DNA of 64,000 bases from Chryseobacterium sp. T16E-39 (GCF_002216065.1 NZ_CP022282.1:4588001-4652000), one strand, 5' to 3'; counted from the first letter of the stretch, positions 48,479 through 58,172 are shown. Made by a program: numbers and translations. The notes: generated from the letters alone by a model not told the origin.

Positions 48479-49165
48479 TTAATTGCCTATAATTTTCAAC
48501 CCATTAATAAATGCAAGCTTAACCTTGTTGGCTCCTGTAAATTCTGAATAATTAAGATCGATTTCTTCCTTTGTTTCTAGTTGTTGATAAAGGTTAATGA
48601 TTTTACTCTTATAAGAACAGGTATTCATAAAGTCATTAAAGAATTTCTGAGCTGTCTCTTTTTCAGCAAAACATAGTAAAAAATCCAATGGAAGAAGAGA
48701 GTATTCGGAATAGGGGTTGAATTTTGTCCCGTTGATCTTCAAAAACTCAATAGCTTTTTCTTTTGTGCTAAATAGATTGAAAATAGGAAGAATGTATTGT
48801 TTGATTTGGTCTGTTATTTCATGTATGCTTTTCTCAAAAGAAAGATCGGCTAAATTCCATTCCTGCCAGTTTTTATGTGGAGTTAAATAACCTATTTGCT
48901 CTCCGAAGATAAGACCCTGAACATTTTCATTGTTCGTGTGCTCAATTTGCCATTTCTTGAGTTCCTTTGAAAAAATAGCAATATGGGGGAGAATCTGAAT
49001 ATAAGAGGAAGTGTTTTTGGAACTGGATTGAAAATACACTTCACAATAGAGATCTTTATCAATCGAAATTTTTCTTATCCTTTGCCCTTTTTCAAAAGTC
49101 TTAAATGTTTCAAGCTTATCGGAAATCTCATTACAGGTCTTTAGGAATATCGTTTTAGTGTTCAT
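48479..49165 (-). CDS. Cytoplasmic protein, unknown (DUF4304-like?)
   Basis: 228 residues, no signal and no membrane segment. It begins MNTKTIFLKTCNEISDKLETFKTFEKGQRIRKISIDKDLYCEVYFQSSS, a layout like DUF4304 (a helix, then a beta-sheet that describes a self-contained unit), but this is a weak impression. The C-terminal half is helical (FNPYSEYSLLPLDFLLCFAEKETAQKFF). It converges with the acyltransferase gene with only 12 bases between stops. Confidence 0.55.
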   Translation of the reverse strand: MNTKTIFLKTCNEISDKLETFKTFEKGQRIRKISIDKDLYCEVYFQSSSKNTSSYIQILPHIAIFSKELKKWQIEHTNNENVQGLIFGEQIGYLTPHKNWQEWNLADLSFEKSIHEITDQIKQYILPIFNLFSTKEKAIEFLKINGTKFNPYSEYSLLPLDFLLCFAEKETAQKFFNDFMNTCSYKSKIINLYQQLETKEEIDLNYSEFTGANKVKLAFINGLKIIGN

Positions 49166-49214
49166 TATGATTAAATGTTTTCTTCTCAGTTCACAAACAA
49201 ATATAACAAAACGG

Positions 49215-49245
49215 ACAAAAAAAGGAACCTTTTAAAAGGTTCCTT
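49215..49245 (-). terminator. dnaJ terminator
   Basis: AAGGAACCTTTT (49222-49233) and AAAAGGTTCCTT (49234-49245) form a perfect 24-base palindrome, followed on the minus strand by seven Ts. Confidence 0.8.
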
Positions 49246-49252
49246 AATATAT

Positions 49253-50374
49253 TTAGTTGAATAAATCTTTTACTTTATCAAAAAAAGTCTTTTCTTTTCC
49301 GGATGGTTCTGCAACCATTTCTCCGTTGGACATTTGCGTTTCAAAGAAGTCTTTCTGATCTTTTGTTAATTTTTGTGGAGTCCATACATTGATGTGTATA
49401 AACATATCACCTTTACCATAACTGTCAATACTTGGAAGACCTTTTCCTGCCAATCTTAAGATTTTTCCTGATTGGGTTCCAGGGTCAACAGTAATCTTTA
49501 CCTTTCCGCCTACTGTAGAAACTTCTTTTTTAGTTCCTAATGCAGCTTCTGCAAAAGAAATATATAATTCCTGGTGAAGATTATCACCTTCTCTTTTAAT
49601 TGTTTTATCTACCTCTTCCTCTACGATAACAAGCAAATCTCCCGGAACACCTCCGAAAGGAGCATCATTACCTTTTCCTCTTACATTCAGCTGGATTCCA
49701 TCTCTTGCTCCCGCAGGAATATTGATGGTAATTTCCTCTTCATCTTTTATTAGCCCCTGTGCATTAGCTCCTGCCGGAATTTTATCAGCAACTTTTCCGA
49801 TACCCTGACAAGTTCCACAAGTAGTTTGTGTTTGCATTTGCCCGAACATGGTGTTCATCACTTTCAACTGAACTCCGGAACCGTTACATGTAGGACAGGT
49901 TTTTGAAGTGGCACCTTCTGCCATCTTCATTTTCTTTACTTTGAGAGTTTTCTGGGTTCCATTTACCATTTCCTCAAGGTTCAGCTTAATTCTGATTCTT
50001 AAATTAGAACCTTTTACCTGCTGACGTCCACCGCCACCAAATCCGCCGCCGCCACCAAAGTGGCCACCGAAAATATCTCCGAACTGACTGAAGATATCTT
50101 CCATATTCATTCCGCCGCCGAATCCGCCACCACCGAATCCTCCATTTCCACCTACACCGGCATGACCATATTGGTCATATCTTGCGCGTTTTTGGTCATC
50201 ACTCAGGACTTCATAAGCCTCAGCAGCTTCTTTAAATTTTTCTTCAGCTTCTTTATCCCCCGGATTTTTATCAGGGTGATATTTGATAGCCATTTTTCGG
50301 TATGATTTTTTTATTTCGTCGGCTGAAGCAGATTTGCTTATCTCAAGAACCTCGTAATAATCTCTTTTTGACAT
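49253..50374 (-). CDS. dnaJ: DnaJ chaperone with half of the zinc-binding domain
   Basis: 373 residues. J domain with HPD at 33-35, Gly/Phe-rich linker (70-118), then substrate domains. The zinc region has two CxxCxGxG repeats (C160/C163 and C186/C189) instead of four: the sequence before and after ([26 protein letters not shown]) has no cysteine. The retained pair corresponds to the second zinc site. It works with GrpE (upstream in the same unit) and a DnaK encoded elsewhere. Strong terminator downstream. Confidence 0.95.
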   Translation of the reverse strand: MSKRDYYEVLEISKSASADEIKKSYRKMAIKYHPDKNPGDKEAEEKFKEAAEAYEVLSDDQKRARYDQYGHAGVGGNGGFGGGGFGGGMNMEDIFSQFGDIFGGHFGGGGGFGGGGRQQVKGSNLRIRIKLNLEEMVNGTQKTLKVKKMKMAEGATSKTCPTCNGSGVQLKVMNTMFGQMQTQTTCGTCQGIGKVADKIPAGANAQGLIKDEEEITINIPAGARDGIQLNVRGKGNDAPFGGVPGDLLVIVEEEVDKTIKREGDNLHQELYISFAEAALGTKKEVSTVGGKVKITVDPGTQSGKILRLAGKGLPSIDSYGKGDMFIHINVWTPQKLTKDQKDFFETQMSNGEMVAEPSGKEKTFFDKVKDLFN

Positions 50375-50471
50375 GACAATTGTATAATTGATTAGATAAA
50401 TGACAATAGATGTTAAGAGTATTTAATTGGTCATTCACCAGTTATTACTCACCATTCATCACTTATTAATA

Positions 50472-51008
50472 TTAGTTTCCTGTTACTACTTTAGCAAAAC
50501 GAATTACTTTATCTCCCAAAATATAACCGGTTTCGATTACATCTACGATTTTACCTTTTAAATCATCAGATGGAGCTGGAATTTGAGTAATTGCTTCGTG
50601 AAGATCTACATTAAAAGAATCCCCGGCTCTTACCTCCATTACCTTCAGTCCTTTTTCTGTAAGTTTATTCTTGAATTTTTGATAGATTAATTCAACCCCT
50701 TGAAGATCTGCTGGATTTCCATTTTTCGCAATTTCTTTTAAAGCTCTTTCGAAATCGTCCAGTACTCCAAGCATAGAAACCATCATGTCCTGATTAGCAT
50801 ATTGGAAGAACTCCATTTTTTCTTTAGAAGTTCTCTTTTTATAATTTTCAAACTCAGCATAAAGACGAATATAACGGTCTTTTTCTGCTGACAAAAGTTC
50901 TTCTGCAGTCGGAGTATTTGTCACATTTTCTTCAGAAATATTTTCGTTCTGAATATTGCCTTCTTGTTGTTTATTGATGTTTTCTTCGTTGATATCCTGA
51001 TTTTCCAT
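50472..51008 (-). CDS. grpE: Nucleotide exchange factor GrpE
   Basis: 178 residues from ATG 51008 (a TTG two codons upstream is less likely). An acidic, Asn/Gln/Glu-rich N-terminus of about 40 residues, then a long coiled-coil helix (LLSAEKDRYIRLYAEFENYKKRTSKEK) and a beta domain ending VIETGYILGDKVIRFAKVVTGN. Exchanges ADP for ATP on DnaK. grpE precedes dnaJ by 97 bases, and a minus-strand AATCTTTG box lies upstream. Confidence 0.96.
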   Translation of the reverse strand: MENQDINEENINKQQEGNIQNENISEENVTNTPTAEELLSAEKDRYIRLYAEFENYKKRTSKEKMEFFQYANQDMMVSMLGVLDDFERALKEIAKNGNPADLQGVELIYQKFKNKLTEKGLKVMEVRAGDSFNVDLHEAITQIPAPSDDLKGKIVDVIETGYILGDKVIRFAKVVTGN

Positions 51009-51083
51009 ATTCAATAACTATTTTAAAGAGTTGTTTGTCAAAGATTCTGCCAAATAGTAAATATGGACATTAAGGCAGAAAAA

Positions 51084-52418
51084 TTATTCTCCGGAAAATG
51101 TCTGATATAACAAATAAATATTTAAAACAATAATGATGATGGAGATAGCCCAAACACAGATTTTCATTAATGGCTTATTAACGAAGTCTCCCATTTTAGC
51201 TTTGTCGTTGGTAAACATGACAAGTGGAACTACAGCAAAGCTAAGCTGCATGGATAAGATAACCTGGCTTAAGACCAGAAGGTCTGTAGTTCCCTTTTCA
51301 CCATACAAAATGGCTACTATTAAAGCCGGGATCACTGCAATAAGTCTTGTTATTAATCTTCTCAGCCAGGGTTTTAGTCTGATATTTAAAAAGCCCTCCA
51401 TTACAATTTGTCCTGCTAAGGTTCCTGTCAATGTAGAATTTTGACCTGAAGCCAGTAAAGCGATAGCAAAGGCAATACTTGCCATGGAAGCTCCCAGGAT
51501 AGGGGTAAGCATCTTATATGCATCATGGATGTCTGCAACATGTTTATTTCCTGTAATATGGAAAGTAGCAGCGGCTAGAATAAGGATAGCGGCATTAATG
51601 AAAAAAGCGAGCATCAGAGAAATCGTACTATCCAGTGTTGCAAATTTTATAGCTTCCTTTTTACCTTCTTTATCACGGGTATAATCTCTTGTTTGTACAA
51701 TACTGCTGTGTAAGTAAAGATTATGGGGCATTACAGTAGCTCCCAGAATTCCGATCGCGATATACAGCATTGCAGGATTCTGGATGATTTCCTTTTGAGG
51801 GATCAAGCCTCCCAGCATCTCATTAATTGCAGGTTTAGAAATTACAATTTCATAGATAAAACAGGCAAGAATAATAAAGATAAGTCCGCCTACAATACTT
51901 TCTATCCACCTGAATCCCTTTGCCTGTAGTAAAAGAATAAGTAGCACGTCTACGGTAGTGATCACAATACCCCAGGTGAGTGGGATGTGAAAAAGCAGGT
52001 TAAGAGCTATTGCTGAACCTATCACTTCGGCGAGATCACAGGCTGCGATGGCTATTTCGCAGAGTATCCATAAAATAAAATTGGTGGTAGGATTAAAATG
52101 ATCTCTACACGCTTGTGCAAGGTCCCTTTCTGTTGCGACACCTAGTTTTACTGATAAGTGCTGTAAAACCATCGCAAAGATATTGGAGATTAGTATAACA
52201 GAAAGTAGGGTATAGCCAAATTGAGCGCCACCTGCAATGTCTGTCGCCCAATTTCCCGGATCCATATATCCAACTGCAATCATTAATCCAGGTCCTGCAA
52301 AGGCAAGGTATTTCCTCCAGAAAGAACCGTTTTTTGGAACTTTAATGGATGAATATACTTCTGGTAATGAGTGGAGTGTTTTATCTTTTCGCCAAGGCGC
52401 CTTAGTATTTAAATTCAT
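51084..52418 (-). CDS. mntH: Divalent metal (Mn2+/Fe2+) transporter of the Nramp family
   Basis: 444 residues, 11 membrane helices. The metal-site motifs are visible: DPGN at 53-56 in YMDPGNWATDIAGG, and MPHN at 230-233 in VMPHNLYLHSSI. Proton-coupled uptake of Mn2+, possibly Fe2+. A palindrome overlapping the promoter suggests Mn- or Fe-dependent repression by a DtxR/MntR-type protein. Confidence 0.96.
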   Translation of the reverse strand: MNLNTKAPWRKDKTLHSLPEVYSSIKVPKNGSFWRKYLAFAGPGLMIAVGYMDPGNWATDIAGGAQFGYTLLSVILISNIFAMVLQHLSVKLGVATERDLAQACRDHFNPTTNFILWILCEIAIAACDLAEVIGSAIALNLLFHIPLTWGIVITTVDVLLILLLQAKGFRWIESIVGGLIFIILACFIYEIVISKPAINEMLGGLIPQKEIIQNPAMLYIAIGILGATVMPHNLYLHSSIVQTRDYTRDKEGKKEAIKFATLDSTISLMLAFFINAAILILAAATFHITGNKHVADIHDAYKMLTPILGASMASIAFAIALLASGQNSTLTGTLAGQIVMEGFLNIRLKPWLRRLITRLIAVIPALIVAILYGEKGTTDLLVLSQVILSMQLSFAVVPLVMFTNDKAKMGDFVNKPLMKICVWAISIIIIVLNIYLLYQTFSGE

Positions 52419-52421
52419 AAA

Positions 52422-52445
52422 TGTTAGAAATGACTAACAAATTTA
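52422..52445 (-). promoter_or_regulatory. mntH promoter with MntR/DtxR-like operator
   Basis: TGTTAG-aaatga-CTAACA (52422-52439) is a perfect 6+6 inverted repeat. A minus-strand TAAATTTG box (52438-52445) overlaps it by two bases, so a bound dimer would cover the transcription start, a few bases before the ATG at 52418. Confidence 0.6.
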
Positions 52446-52477
52446 ATTAAATAAATGAAAATAGAAAACTTAATAAC

Positions 52478-52506
52478 AAAAAAATCCCGAAAAAAACTTT
52501 CGGGAT
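52478..52506 (-). terminator. Terminator of the DUF937-OmpA gene
   Basis: ATCCCGAAA (52484-52492) pairs with TTTCGGGAT (52498-52506); seven Ts follow on the minus strand. Confidence 0.75.
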
Positions 52507-52531
52507 TTATATAAGAATGTATTTTTTTAGA

Positions 52532-53863
52532 TTATTTTGCAAATCTGATAGACATTTTTCTGTCTGCAGCTCTTTCTGCATCAGAAGCTTTAGCATCTAC
52601 CGTAGCAAATTTACTTCCATATCCTTCAGCACCTAAAACTTGTGCTCCAAGGTTTTGTTTGCCTAACCAATCTTTGATAAAATTAGCTCTTGCAGTAGAA
52701 AGTTTTACATTTGAAGCTTCATTACCTGTTTTGTCAGTGTATCCTCCTATTTTGATTTTTGAATCAGGGAAAGCTTTTAAAATAGCTGCTAAATTATCAA
52801 GCTGACCTTGAGAACCTGCTTCTAATTCTGTAGAGCTACCCATTTTGAAGTTTACATGATCGAAATCATACCAGGTATTTTTTAAAGCGTTGTCATCAGC
52901 TGCGTTTTTATAACCTCCAGACTTTAAGAATGCAATCATTTTGTCTTCCATTCCTCCTTTGTAACCTTTAAGAGCTACACCGTTCAGGTCGATATTTTCA
53001 TCAACCTTTGCAGTTGTGGCAGGCATTGTTGCTGCTGTGTCTGCAGGAGATACTGCCGTAGCTGTATCAGAGTGTGTTCCTGTAGAATCAGCTCCCATTG
53101 TAGTGGTAGTTGTTTGTTTTTTCTCACACTGCTTCCATAAGAAATATCCTGCAGCAATTAATAATAAAAGTGGAAGCAACCATTTCCAGATTGAACCTCC
53201 ACCTTGATTATTGTTATTATTGTTGAATTGTTCTTTTATTTCTCTTGTTCCTTCTGTAACGCTTTCTCTTGCTGAAGCAACACTTTCAGTGATGTTGTCC
53301 TTAGCTGTAGAAGCAACTGAAGCAACCGTTTCCTTAGCTCCACCAAACCAGTTTTCTGCTCCTAGCCCAAAAGAGGCTAAAGAAAGCCCTGCTGGTAATA
53401 AAGAAGAAACAATGCCTTTTTGGTCATTCAATAGACTTGAAATTCCTGATTGGCCTAAGTTGTTATCAGCAGCATATTTTCCTACTGTACCTACTGTAGC
53501 TCCTGTCACTAAATTAAGTAAAGAGCTAGAGGTATTATTACTAATTCCAGCAAATGTAGCAATAGAATTTACTAAGCCGCCAACCTTGTCGCCAAAAAGG
53601 GAGGACAATAAACCAGTGATTACAGAGTTGTTAGAAGAGCCTCCTAATAGATTACTTAAAATTCCACTAGATGAAGCTCCTGAAATTGCATCTAAAACAC
53701 CCGGATTATCAGCATTATTAGCTAATCCACCAACAACTGCAGGCAATAGCCCACCAATTGCTTTTGAAATACCAGACTCACTTTCTCCAAACTGTGAAGC
53801 AGCCTGGGAAACTAATGCGGGACCCAATTGTCCTTTAATTAAATCAATAACGTTTAAAGACAT
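52532..53863 (-). CDS. DUF937-OmpA fusion, inner-membrane anchored
   Basis: 443 residues without a signal peptide. Residues 1-165 are a DUF937 (YidB-like) domain rich in Gly, Ser and Leu (SGISKAIGGLLPAVVGGLANNADNPG). A charged helix (176-212) and Asn/Gly linker lead to a single membrane helix (225-244), then a Thr/Ala linker and an OmpA peptidoglycan-binding domain (about 315-443: IKIGGYTDKTGNEASNVKLSTARANFI, GYGSKF). The topology puts DUF937 in the cytoplasm and OmpA in the periplasm. Its role is probably cell-envelope attachment; unknown otherwise. Confidence 0.85.
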   Translation of the reverse strand: MSLNVIDLIKGQLGPALVSQAASQFGESESGISKAIGGLLPAVVGGLANNADNPGVLDAISGASSSGILSNLLGGSSNNSVITGLLSSLFGDKVGGLVNSIATFAGISNNTSSSLLNLVTGATVGTVGKYAADNNLGQSGISSLLNDQKGIVSSLLPAGLSLASFGLGAENWFGGAKETVASVASTAKDNITESVASARESVTEGTREIKEQFNNNNNNQGGGSIWKWLLPLLLLIAAGYFLWKQCEKKQTTTTTMGADSTGTHSDTATAVSPADTAATMPATTAKVDENIDLNGVALKGYKGGMEDKMIAFLKSGGYKNAADDNALKNTWYDFDHVNFKMGSSTELEAGSQGQLDNLAAILKAFPDSKIKIGGYTDKTGNEASNVKLSTARANFIKDWLGKQNLGAQVLGAEGYGSKFATVDAKASDAERAADRKMSIRFAK

Positions 53864-53980
53864 AATAAATATTTTTTTAGATTAATGTTGACATAAAATT
53901 AAACAAAAATCTGTCCAAATGTCATTTTTTTTAATTATTTATTTGAATTTCAACGTTTTTTTTGTAAATGATTAAAATTA

Positions 53981-55456
53981 TTAATAAGCTTTAGCGAATA
54001 GTACCCGTCTCTTGGAAGGTTTTCCTGATACGAGCGAAATACCCTCTTCTACATCATCGTTTAAAGGGATACATCTGATCGTTGCTTTTGTTTCCTCCTT
54101 AATTTGCTCCTCTTCTTCAGCTGTTCCATCCCAATGTGCATAGATGAAACCTCCTTTTTCTTCTAAAACCTTTTTAAACTCTTCATAAGAATCTACTTTA
54201 GTCATATTTTCCTCTCTGAAATTAAGAGCTTTGTTATAAAGATCCTTTTGTATCGTTTTTAGTAATTGGTCAATATAAGAATCTAAGCCTTCAAGAGGAA
54301 GAGTTTCCTTGGTCAGATTGTCTCTTCTTGCTATTTCAACTGATTTGTTTTCAAGATCTTTTGGTCCGATTGCAATTCTTACAGGAACACCTTTTAATTC
54401 ATATTCAGCAAATTTCCAGCCTGGTTTGTTTTGGGTATCATTGTCAAATTTAACAGAAATACCTTTGGCTTTTAATTTAGCCTGGATATCTAAAGCAACT
54501 TCACTGATTTCATTTAATTGTTCTTCACCTTTGAATATAGGAACAATAACAACCTGTATTGGTGCTAAAGTTGGAGGTAATACCAATCCGAAATCATCAG
54601 AATGGGTCATAATAAGCGCTCCCATCAAACGGGTAGATGTACCCCATGATGTTGCCCATGCATGTTCTATTTTACCTTCTTTATTGGTGAATTTTACATC
54701 AAAGGCTTTTGCAAAATTTTGACCTAAGAAGTGAGATGTACCAGCCTGAAGAGCTTTTCCATCCTGCATTAATGCCTCTATACAATACGTTTCATCAGCA
54801 CCTGCAAATCTTTCAGATGGCGTTTTTAATCCCTGAACTACAGGCATTGCCATGAAATTTTCTGCAAAATCTGCATAAACCTTATTCATTTTTTCTGCTT
54901 CTTCAATTGCTTCATCCTTGGTAGCATGAGCAGTATGACCTTCTTGCCATAAGAACTCTGAAGTTCTCAGGAATAGACGGGTTCTCATTTCCCAACGTAC
55001 AACATTCGCCCATTGGTTGATAAGGATAGGCAGATCTCTGTATGATTGTATCCAGCTTTTATAGGTATTCCAGATAATCGCTTCTGAAGTTGGGCGAACA
55101 ATAAGTTCTTCCTCCAGTTTAGCATCTGGATCTACGATGAGTTTATGAGGATTATTAGGATCGGTCTTTAATCTGTAATGAGTAACAACGGCGCATTCCT
55201 TTGCAAAACCTTCAGCATTCTTTTCCTCCGCCTCGAATAGGCTTTTGGGTACAAAAAGCGGGAAATAAGCATTAACGTGACCAGTTTCTTTGAATTTTCT
55301 ATCCATTTCATCACGCATCTTTTCCCAGATTGCATATCCATATGGTTTTATAACCATACTTCCCCGCACTCCTGAATTTTCAGCTAAATCTGCTTTTACA
55401 ACTAACTCGTTATACCACTTGCTGTAATCTTCGCTTCTTGAGGTTAATTTTGCCAT
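53981..55456 (-). CDS. proS: Proline--tRNA ligase, archaeal/eukaryotic type, without zinc cysteines
   Basis: 491 residues, the short class without the bacterial editing insert. Motif 2 ([22 protein letters not shown]), motif 3 region ([14 protein letters not shown] is the anticodon domain start) and a C-terminal domain. The four zinc-binding cysteines of this type are lost: [15 protein letters not shown] and [10 protein letters not shown] occupy their positions; C462 in IRCIP is the only cysteine there. The C-terminal AFAKAY ending is the usual FAKAY. Confidence 0.96.
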   Translation of the reverse strand: MAKLTSRSEDYSKWYNELVVKADLAENSGVRGSMVIKPYGYAIWEKMRDEMDRKFKETGHVNAYFPLFVPKSLFEAEEKNAEGFAKECAVVTHYRLKTDPNNPHKLIVDPDAKLEEELIVRPTSEAIIWNTYKSWIQSYRDLPILINQWANVVRWEMRTRLFLRTSEFLWQEGHTAHATKDEAIEEAEKMNKVYADFAENFMAMPVVQGLKTPSERFAGADETYCIEALMQDGKALQAGTSHFLGQNFAKAFDVKFTNKEGKIEHAWATSWGTSTRLMGALIMTHSDDFGLVLPPTLAPIQVVIVPIFKGEEQLNEISEVALDIQAKLKAKGISVKFDNDTQNKPGWKFAEYELKGVPVRIAIGPKDLENKSVEIARRDNLTKETLPLEGLDSYIDQLLKTIQKDLYNKALNFREENMTKVDSYEEFKKVLEEKGGFIYAHWDGTAEEEEQIKEETKATIRCIPLNDDVEEGISLVSGKPSKRRVLFAKAY

Positions 55457-55600
55457 TATTTTTTTAAATTTTTTTTAACTTTTTAACATTATTGTTATCT
55501 AAAAATAAAAATCTATTTTTGATAGATTTTTTAACCGATGTTTGGTACATTTTTGGTACACATTGCAAATATAATTTAAATTAAAAATCTTTACGTTATC

Positions 55601-56716
55601 ATGAAAAAAAATATACATAAAAATTTACTCGGTATGCTAAAATCCAAAGGCGTTTTAGCGATATCAGGTGGATTACTGTTGATGTCTTGTGGTGCACAAA
55701 TGGGAGGGTACAGCGAGACCGATGGGGTTTATTACGATCCCAATAAAGATACGCTGCCAGAGGGAGTTATTATCAATGGCGGAAACAGGGTAGGTGAATA
55801 TTATGATTACTACCAAGATTCAAACGTTATCCAGAATGCAGAAACCAATTCTAAAGACCAGGATAATAAATACAGCACATGGGGTGGAAACTCATGGAAC
55901 AATACAGCTACAGATTCTGACTGGGGCTCTTTTGCCGGAAGCCAAACCAATTACTATGACAATTCCTGGGGTTCGCCTTGGGGCTGGGGAGGTTGGTATG
56001 GCGGATATAGTCCTTATTGGGGCTGGAACAGAGGCTGGGGTATGTCCTTTGGTTGGGGCGGTTCATGGGGCTGGGGCGGCTCTTGGGGTTGGGGTAACCC
56101 ATACTGGGGCTGGAATTTTGGATATGGAGGCTTTTATGATCCTTTCTGGGGTGGTGGCTACTATGGAAACCCATATTGGGGTTGGGGTGGCGGCTACTGG
56201 GGTAATGGCTATTACAACAGAGGAGTTTACAGAAGAAGTGGTGCAGACGGAAGATTGGGCTATGGCCTTAACAACGGGTATAACGGAAGTAATGGATCGG
56301 TCTACAGAAATAATATAAACAATTCAGGTTTCAGAAACAATGGTTCTGGATTCAGAAATGATAATAACAGCGGATTCCGAAATAATAATAGTGGGTTTAG
56401 AAATAATAATGGTGGATTTAGAAATAACACCGGCGGATTCCGAAATGGAAATGCTAATAATGGAGGATTTAGAAATAATAATTCAGGATACCGTAACCCA
56501 AATAATATGAACACTCAGGGTCCAAGACCTAATTACGATAGTCAACCTAGATATAGAAATGATAGTGGTTTCAGATCCAACGATAGTGGATTCAGATCCG
56601 GTGGATTCAATTCTGGTTCCGGCGGCGGTGGCTTCAGAGGAGGTTCTTCCGGTGGTGGAGGTGGATTCAGATCTGGCGGCGGTGGCGGCGGCGGATTCAG
56701 ATCCGGTGGTAGATAA
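55601..56716 (+). CDS. Lipoprotein with Trp/Gly, FRN and RGG-like low-complexity repeats
   Basis: 371 residues. Signal MKKNIHKNLLGMLKSKGVLAISGGLLLMS ends at C30. Three low-complexity blocks follow an acidic region (40-95): 122-206 is dominated by Trp, Gly and Tyr (WGWGGSWGWG, YYGNPYWGW); 243-297 is FRNNN/GG repeats; 323-371 is FRS/FRG with poly-Gly. The FR dipeptide occurs 12 times. The composition resembles proteins that self-assemble or phase-separate, but no evidence of it exists. It is exported and lipid-anchored. It lies 31 bases before a FadL-type porin, probably one transcript. Confidence 0.75.
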   Translation: MKKNIHKNLLGMLKSKGVLAISGGLLLMSCGAQMGGYSETDGVYYDPNKDTLPEGVIINGGNRVGEYYDYYQDSNVIQNAETNSKDQDNKYSTWGGNSWNNTATDSDWGSFAGSQTNYYDNSWGSPWGWGGWYGGYSPYWGWNRGWGMSFGWGGSWGWGGSWGWGNPYWGWNFGYGGFYDPFWGGGYYGNPYWGWGGGYWGNGYYNRGVYRRSGADGRLGYGLNNGYNGSNGSVYRNNINNSGFRNNGSGFRNDNNSGFRNNNSGFRNNNGGFRNNTGGFRNGNANNGGFRNNNSGYRNPNNMNTQGPRPNYDSQPRYRNDSGFRSNDSGFRSGGFNSGSGGGGFRGGSSGGGGGFRSGGGGGGGFRSGGR

Positions 56717-56747
56717 TTTTCAAACTTAATAACTATTTCAAAAAATA

Positions 56748-58172
56748 ATGTTAAAAAAATCTTTAGTAATAATGAGCATTTCTGTGGCATATTTTGCGCA
56801 GGCTCAGAATATTTCTACGATTAGGAACTCTCTTGAGGTTTACTCTAATACTCCCATGATAGGTTCATCAAAATTTAATGCGATGGCTGGATCAAATGGA
56901 GCTTTAGGAGGAGATGCAACTTCACTCATGACCAACCCTGCCGGTTTAGGTGTTGCTATTGCAGGTGATGCATCTGCTACTTTATTTCTTAGCAATAATA
57001 AGAATACAAGTTCATTGGCAGGTTCTTCAATAAATTATAATATCAATAAATTTACTCTTGGGAATGCTGGTGGAGTAGCTACCATTCAGTTAATGACCGA
57101 AAGTGCATGGAAGTTTATTAATATTGGTGCCAATATATCTATGCAGTCTTTAGAGGATTATGTAGAAAGCCCGGGGAATGCCAATGTTATTATTCCTAAA
57201 AATTTAATAAATTCTAGTGGAAATCCAGTTGTGGGTAATATGTCTTATTTGGGACATGCTTATAACAGATATGGAAATCAGACTAAATTTAATTTAGGGG
57301 TAGGTGCGAATTATAATAATTCATTGTATGTGGGTGCGAGCATCAATATGCATTATGCGGAGATTGATCAGTACGACAGTGCAAAATTTGGATTAGATCT
57401 GGATAACTCTGTCAACAGCTTTGATAAGCAATATACTCCTTTCTCTGAAAAATCGAATGGTTTTTCTGCTACCATTGGGGTAATAGGAAAACTAAGCAAT
57501 CAATTCAGATTGGGAGCTTCAATAGAAACGCCTACATGGTGGAATATCGACAGGGCTTTCCGTGAATATTCTGATGGTAATGATGGTATTTATTACAGCA
57601 ATTATGTTGAGGACAGAAATTTCAGATCTCCGATGAAAGCGACGGTGAGTGGTGCCTTTGTTCCAAATAAAAACTTTGCAATCAATGTTGACTATACTTT
57701 AGGTCTAACAAAACCTAAATATACTGTAGATGGTAATGCTGAAAGAGAATTGAATTCTTTCTTTAATGACAACTACAAGAATTTATCAGAAGTAAGAGTG
57801 GGGGCTGAGTATAGAATTAAAGCATTCAGATTGAGAGGTGGGTACTCCTACATGTCAAGTCCTATTGATGCAATGACGATCAATTCTTATTCAAATGCGG
57901 GTGTTGCAGGGGATAATAATTACAGTAATTTGGTTCTTGGAGAAAGAAATACGATTGGAGCAGGTGTAGGATATGACTTTGGAAATTTTTATGTAGATGC
58001 AGCCTATCAAAATATAAGCTCTAAATATAATAATCCTTTCTTAAAAGGAAGTGCAGCTGATGGAACTGGATATTATTCAGGAGACTTCGATGTAAATACA
58101 CCAACTTCTGTTGTTTCAAGTGTAAAAAATAACAGAAATAACTTCTTCCTTACATTTGGCTGGAAATTCTAA
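56748..58172 (+). CDS. OmpP1/FadL-family outer-membrane porin
   Basis: 474 residues. Signal MLKKSLVIMSISVAYFAQAQ. NSLEVYSNTPMIGSSKFNAMAGSNGALGGDATSLMTNPAGLGV is the FadL/TodX N-terminal hatch pattern. Regular amphipathic strands follow to a terminal FFLTFGWKF, with the closing aromatic residue of outer-membrane barrels. Family proteins import hydrophobic compounds. Probably co-transcribed with the FRN lipoprotein. Confidence 0.88.
   Translation: MLKKSLVIMSISVAYFAQAQNISTIRNSLEVYSNTPMIGSSKFNAMAGSNGALGGDATSLMTNPAGLGVAIAGDASATLFLSNNKNTSSLAGSSINYNINKFTLGNAGGVATIQLMTESAWKFINIGANISMQSLEDYVESPGNANVIIPKNLINSSGNPVVGNMSYLGHAYNRYGNQTKFNLGVGANYNNSLYVGASINMHYAEIDQYDSAKFGLDLDNSVNSFDKQYTPFSEKSNGFSATIGVIGKLSNQFRLGASIETPTWWNIDRAFREYSDGNDGIYYSNYVEDRNFRSPMKATVSGAFVPNKNFAINVDYTLGLTKPKYTVDGNAERELNSFFNDNYKNLSEVRVGAEYRIKAFRLRGGYSYMSSPIDAMTINSYSNAGVAGDNNYSNLVLGERNTIGAGVGYDFGNFYVDAAYQNISSKYNNPFLKGSAADGTGYYSGDFDVNTPTSVVSSVKNNRNNFFLTFGWKF

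Noticed and set aside
53211..53885. Long open frame (224 codons) opposite the DUF937-OmpA gene
   Set aside because: Antisense shadow of a Ser/Leu/Gly-rich gene; no start signal, and the opposite frame has clear domains.
55794..56318. 174-codon frame overlapping the FRN lipoprotein
   Set aside because: Same strand, other frame of Gly/Trp-rich DNA; composition effect only.
56320..56720. CRISPR-like periodic repeats
   Set aside because: Repeats are codon-level FRN/FRG units of varying length inside a gene, without spacers.
56542..56790. Proline-rich frame on the minus strand
   Set aside because: Complement of Gly codons in the RGG-like tail.
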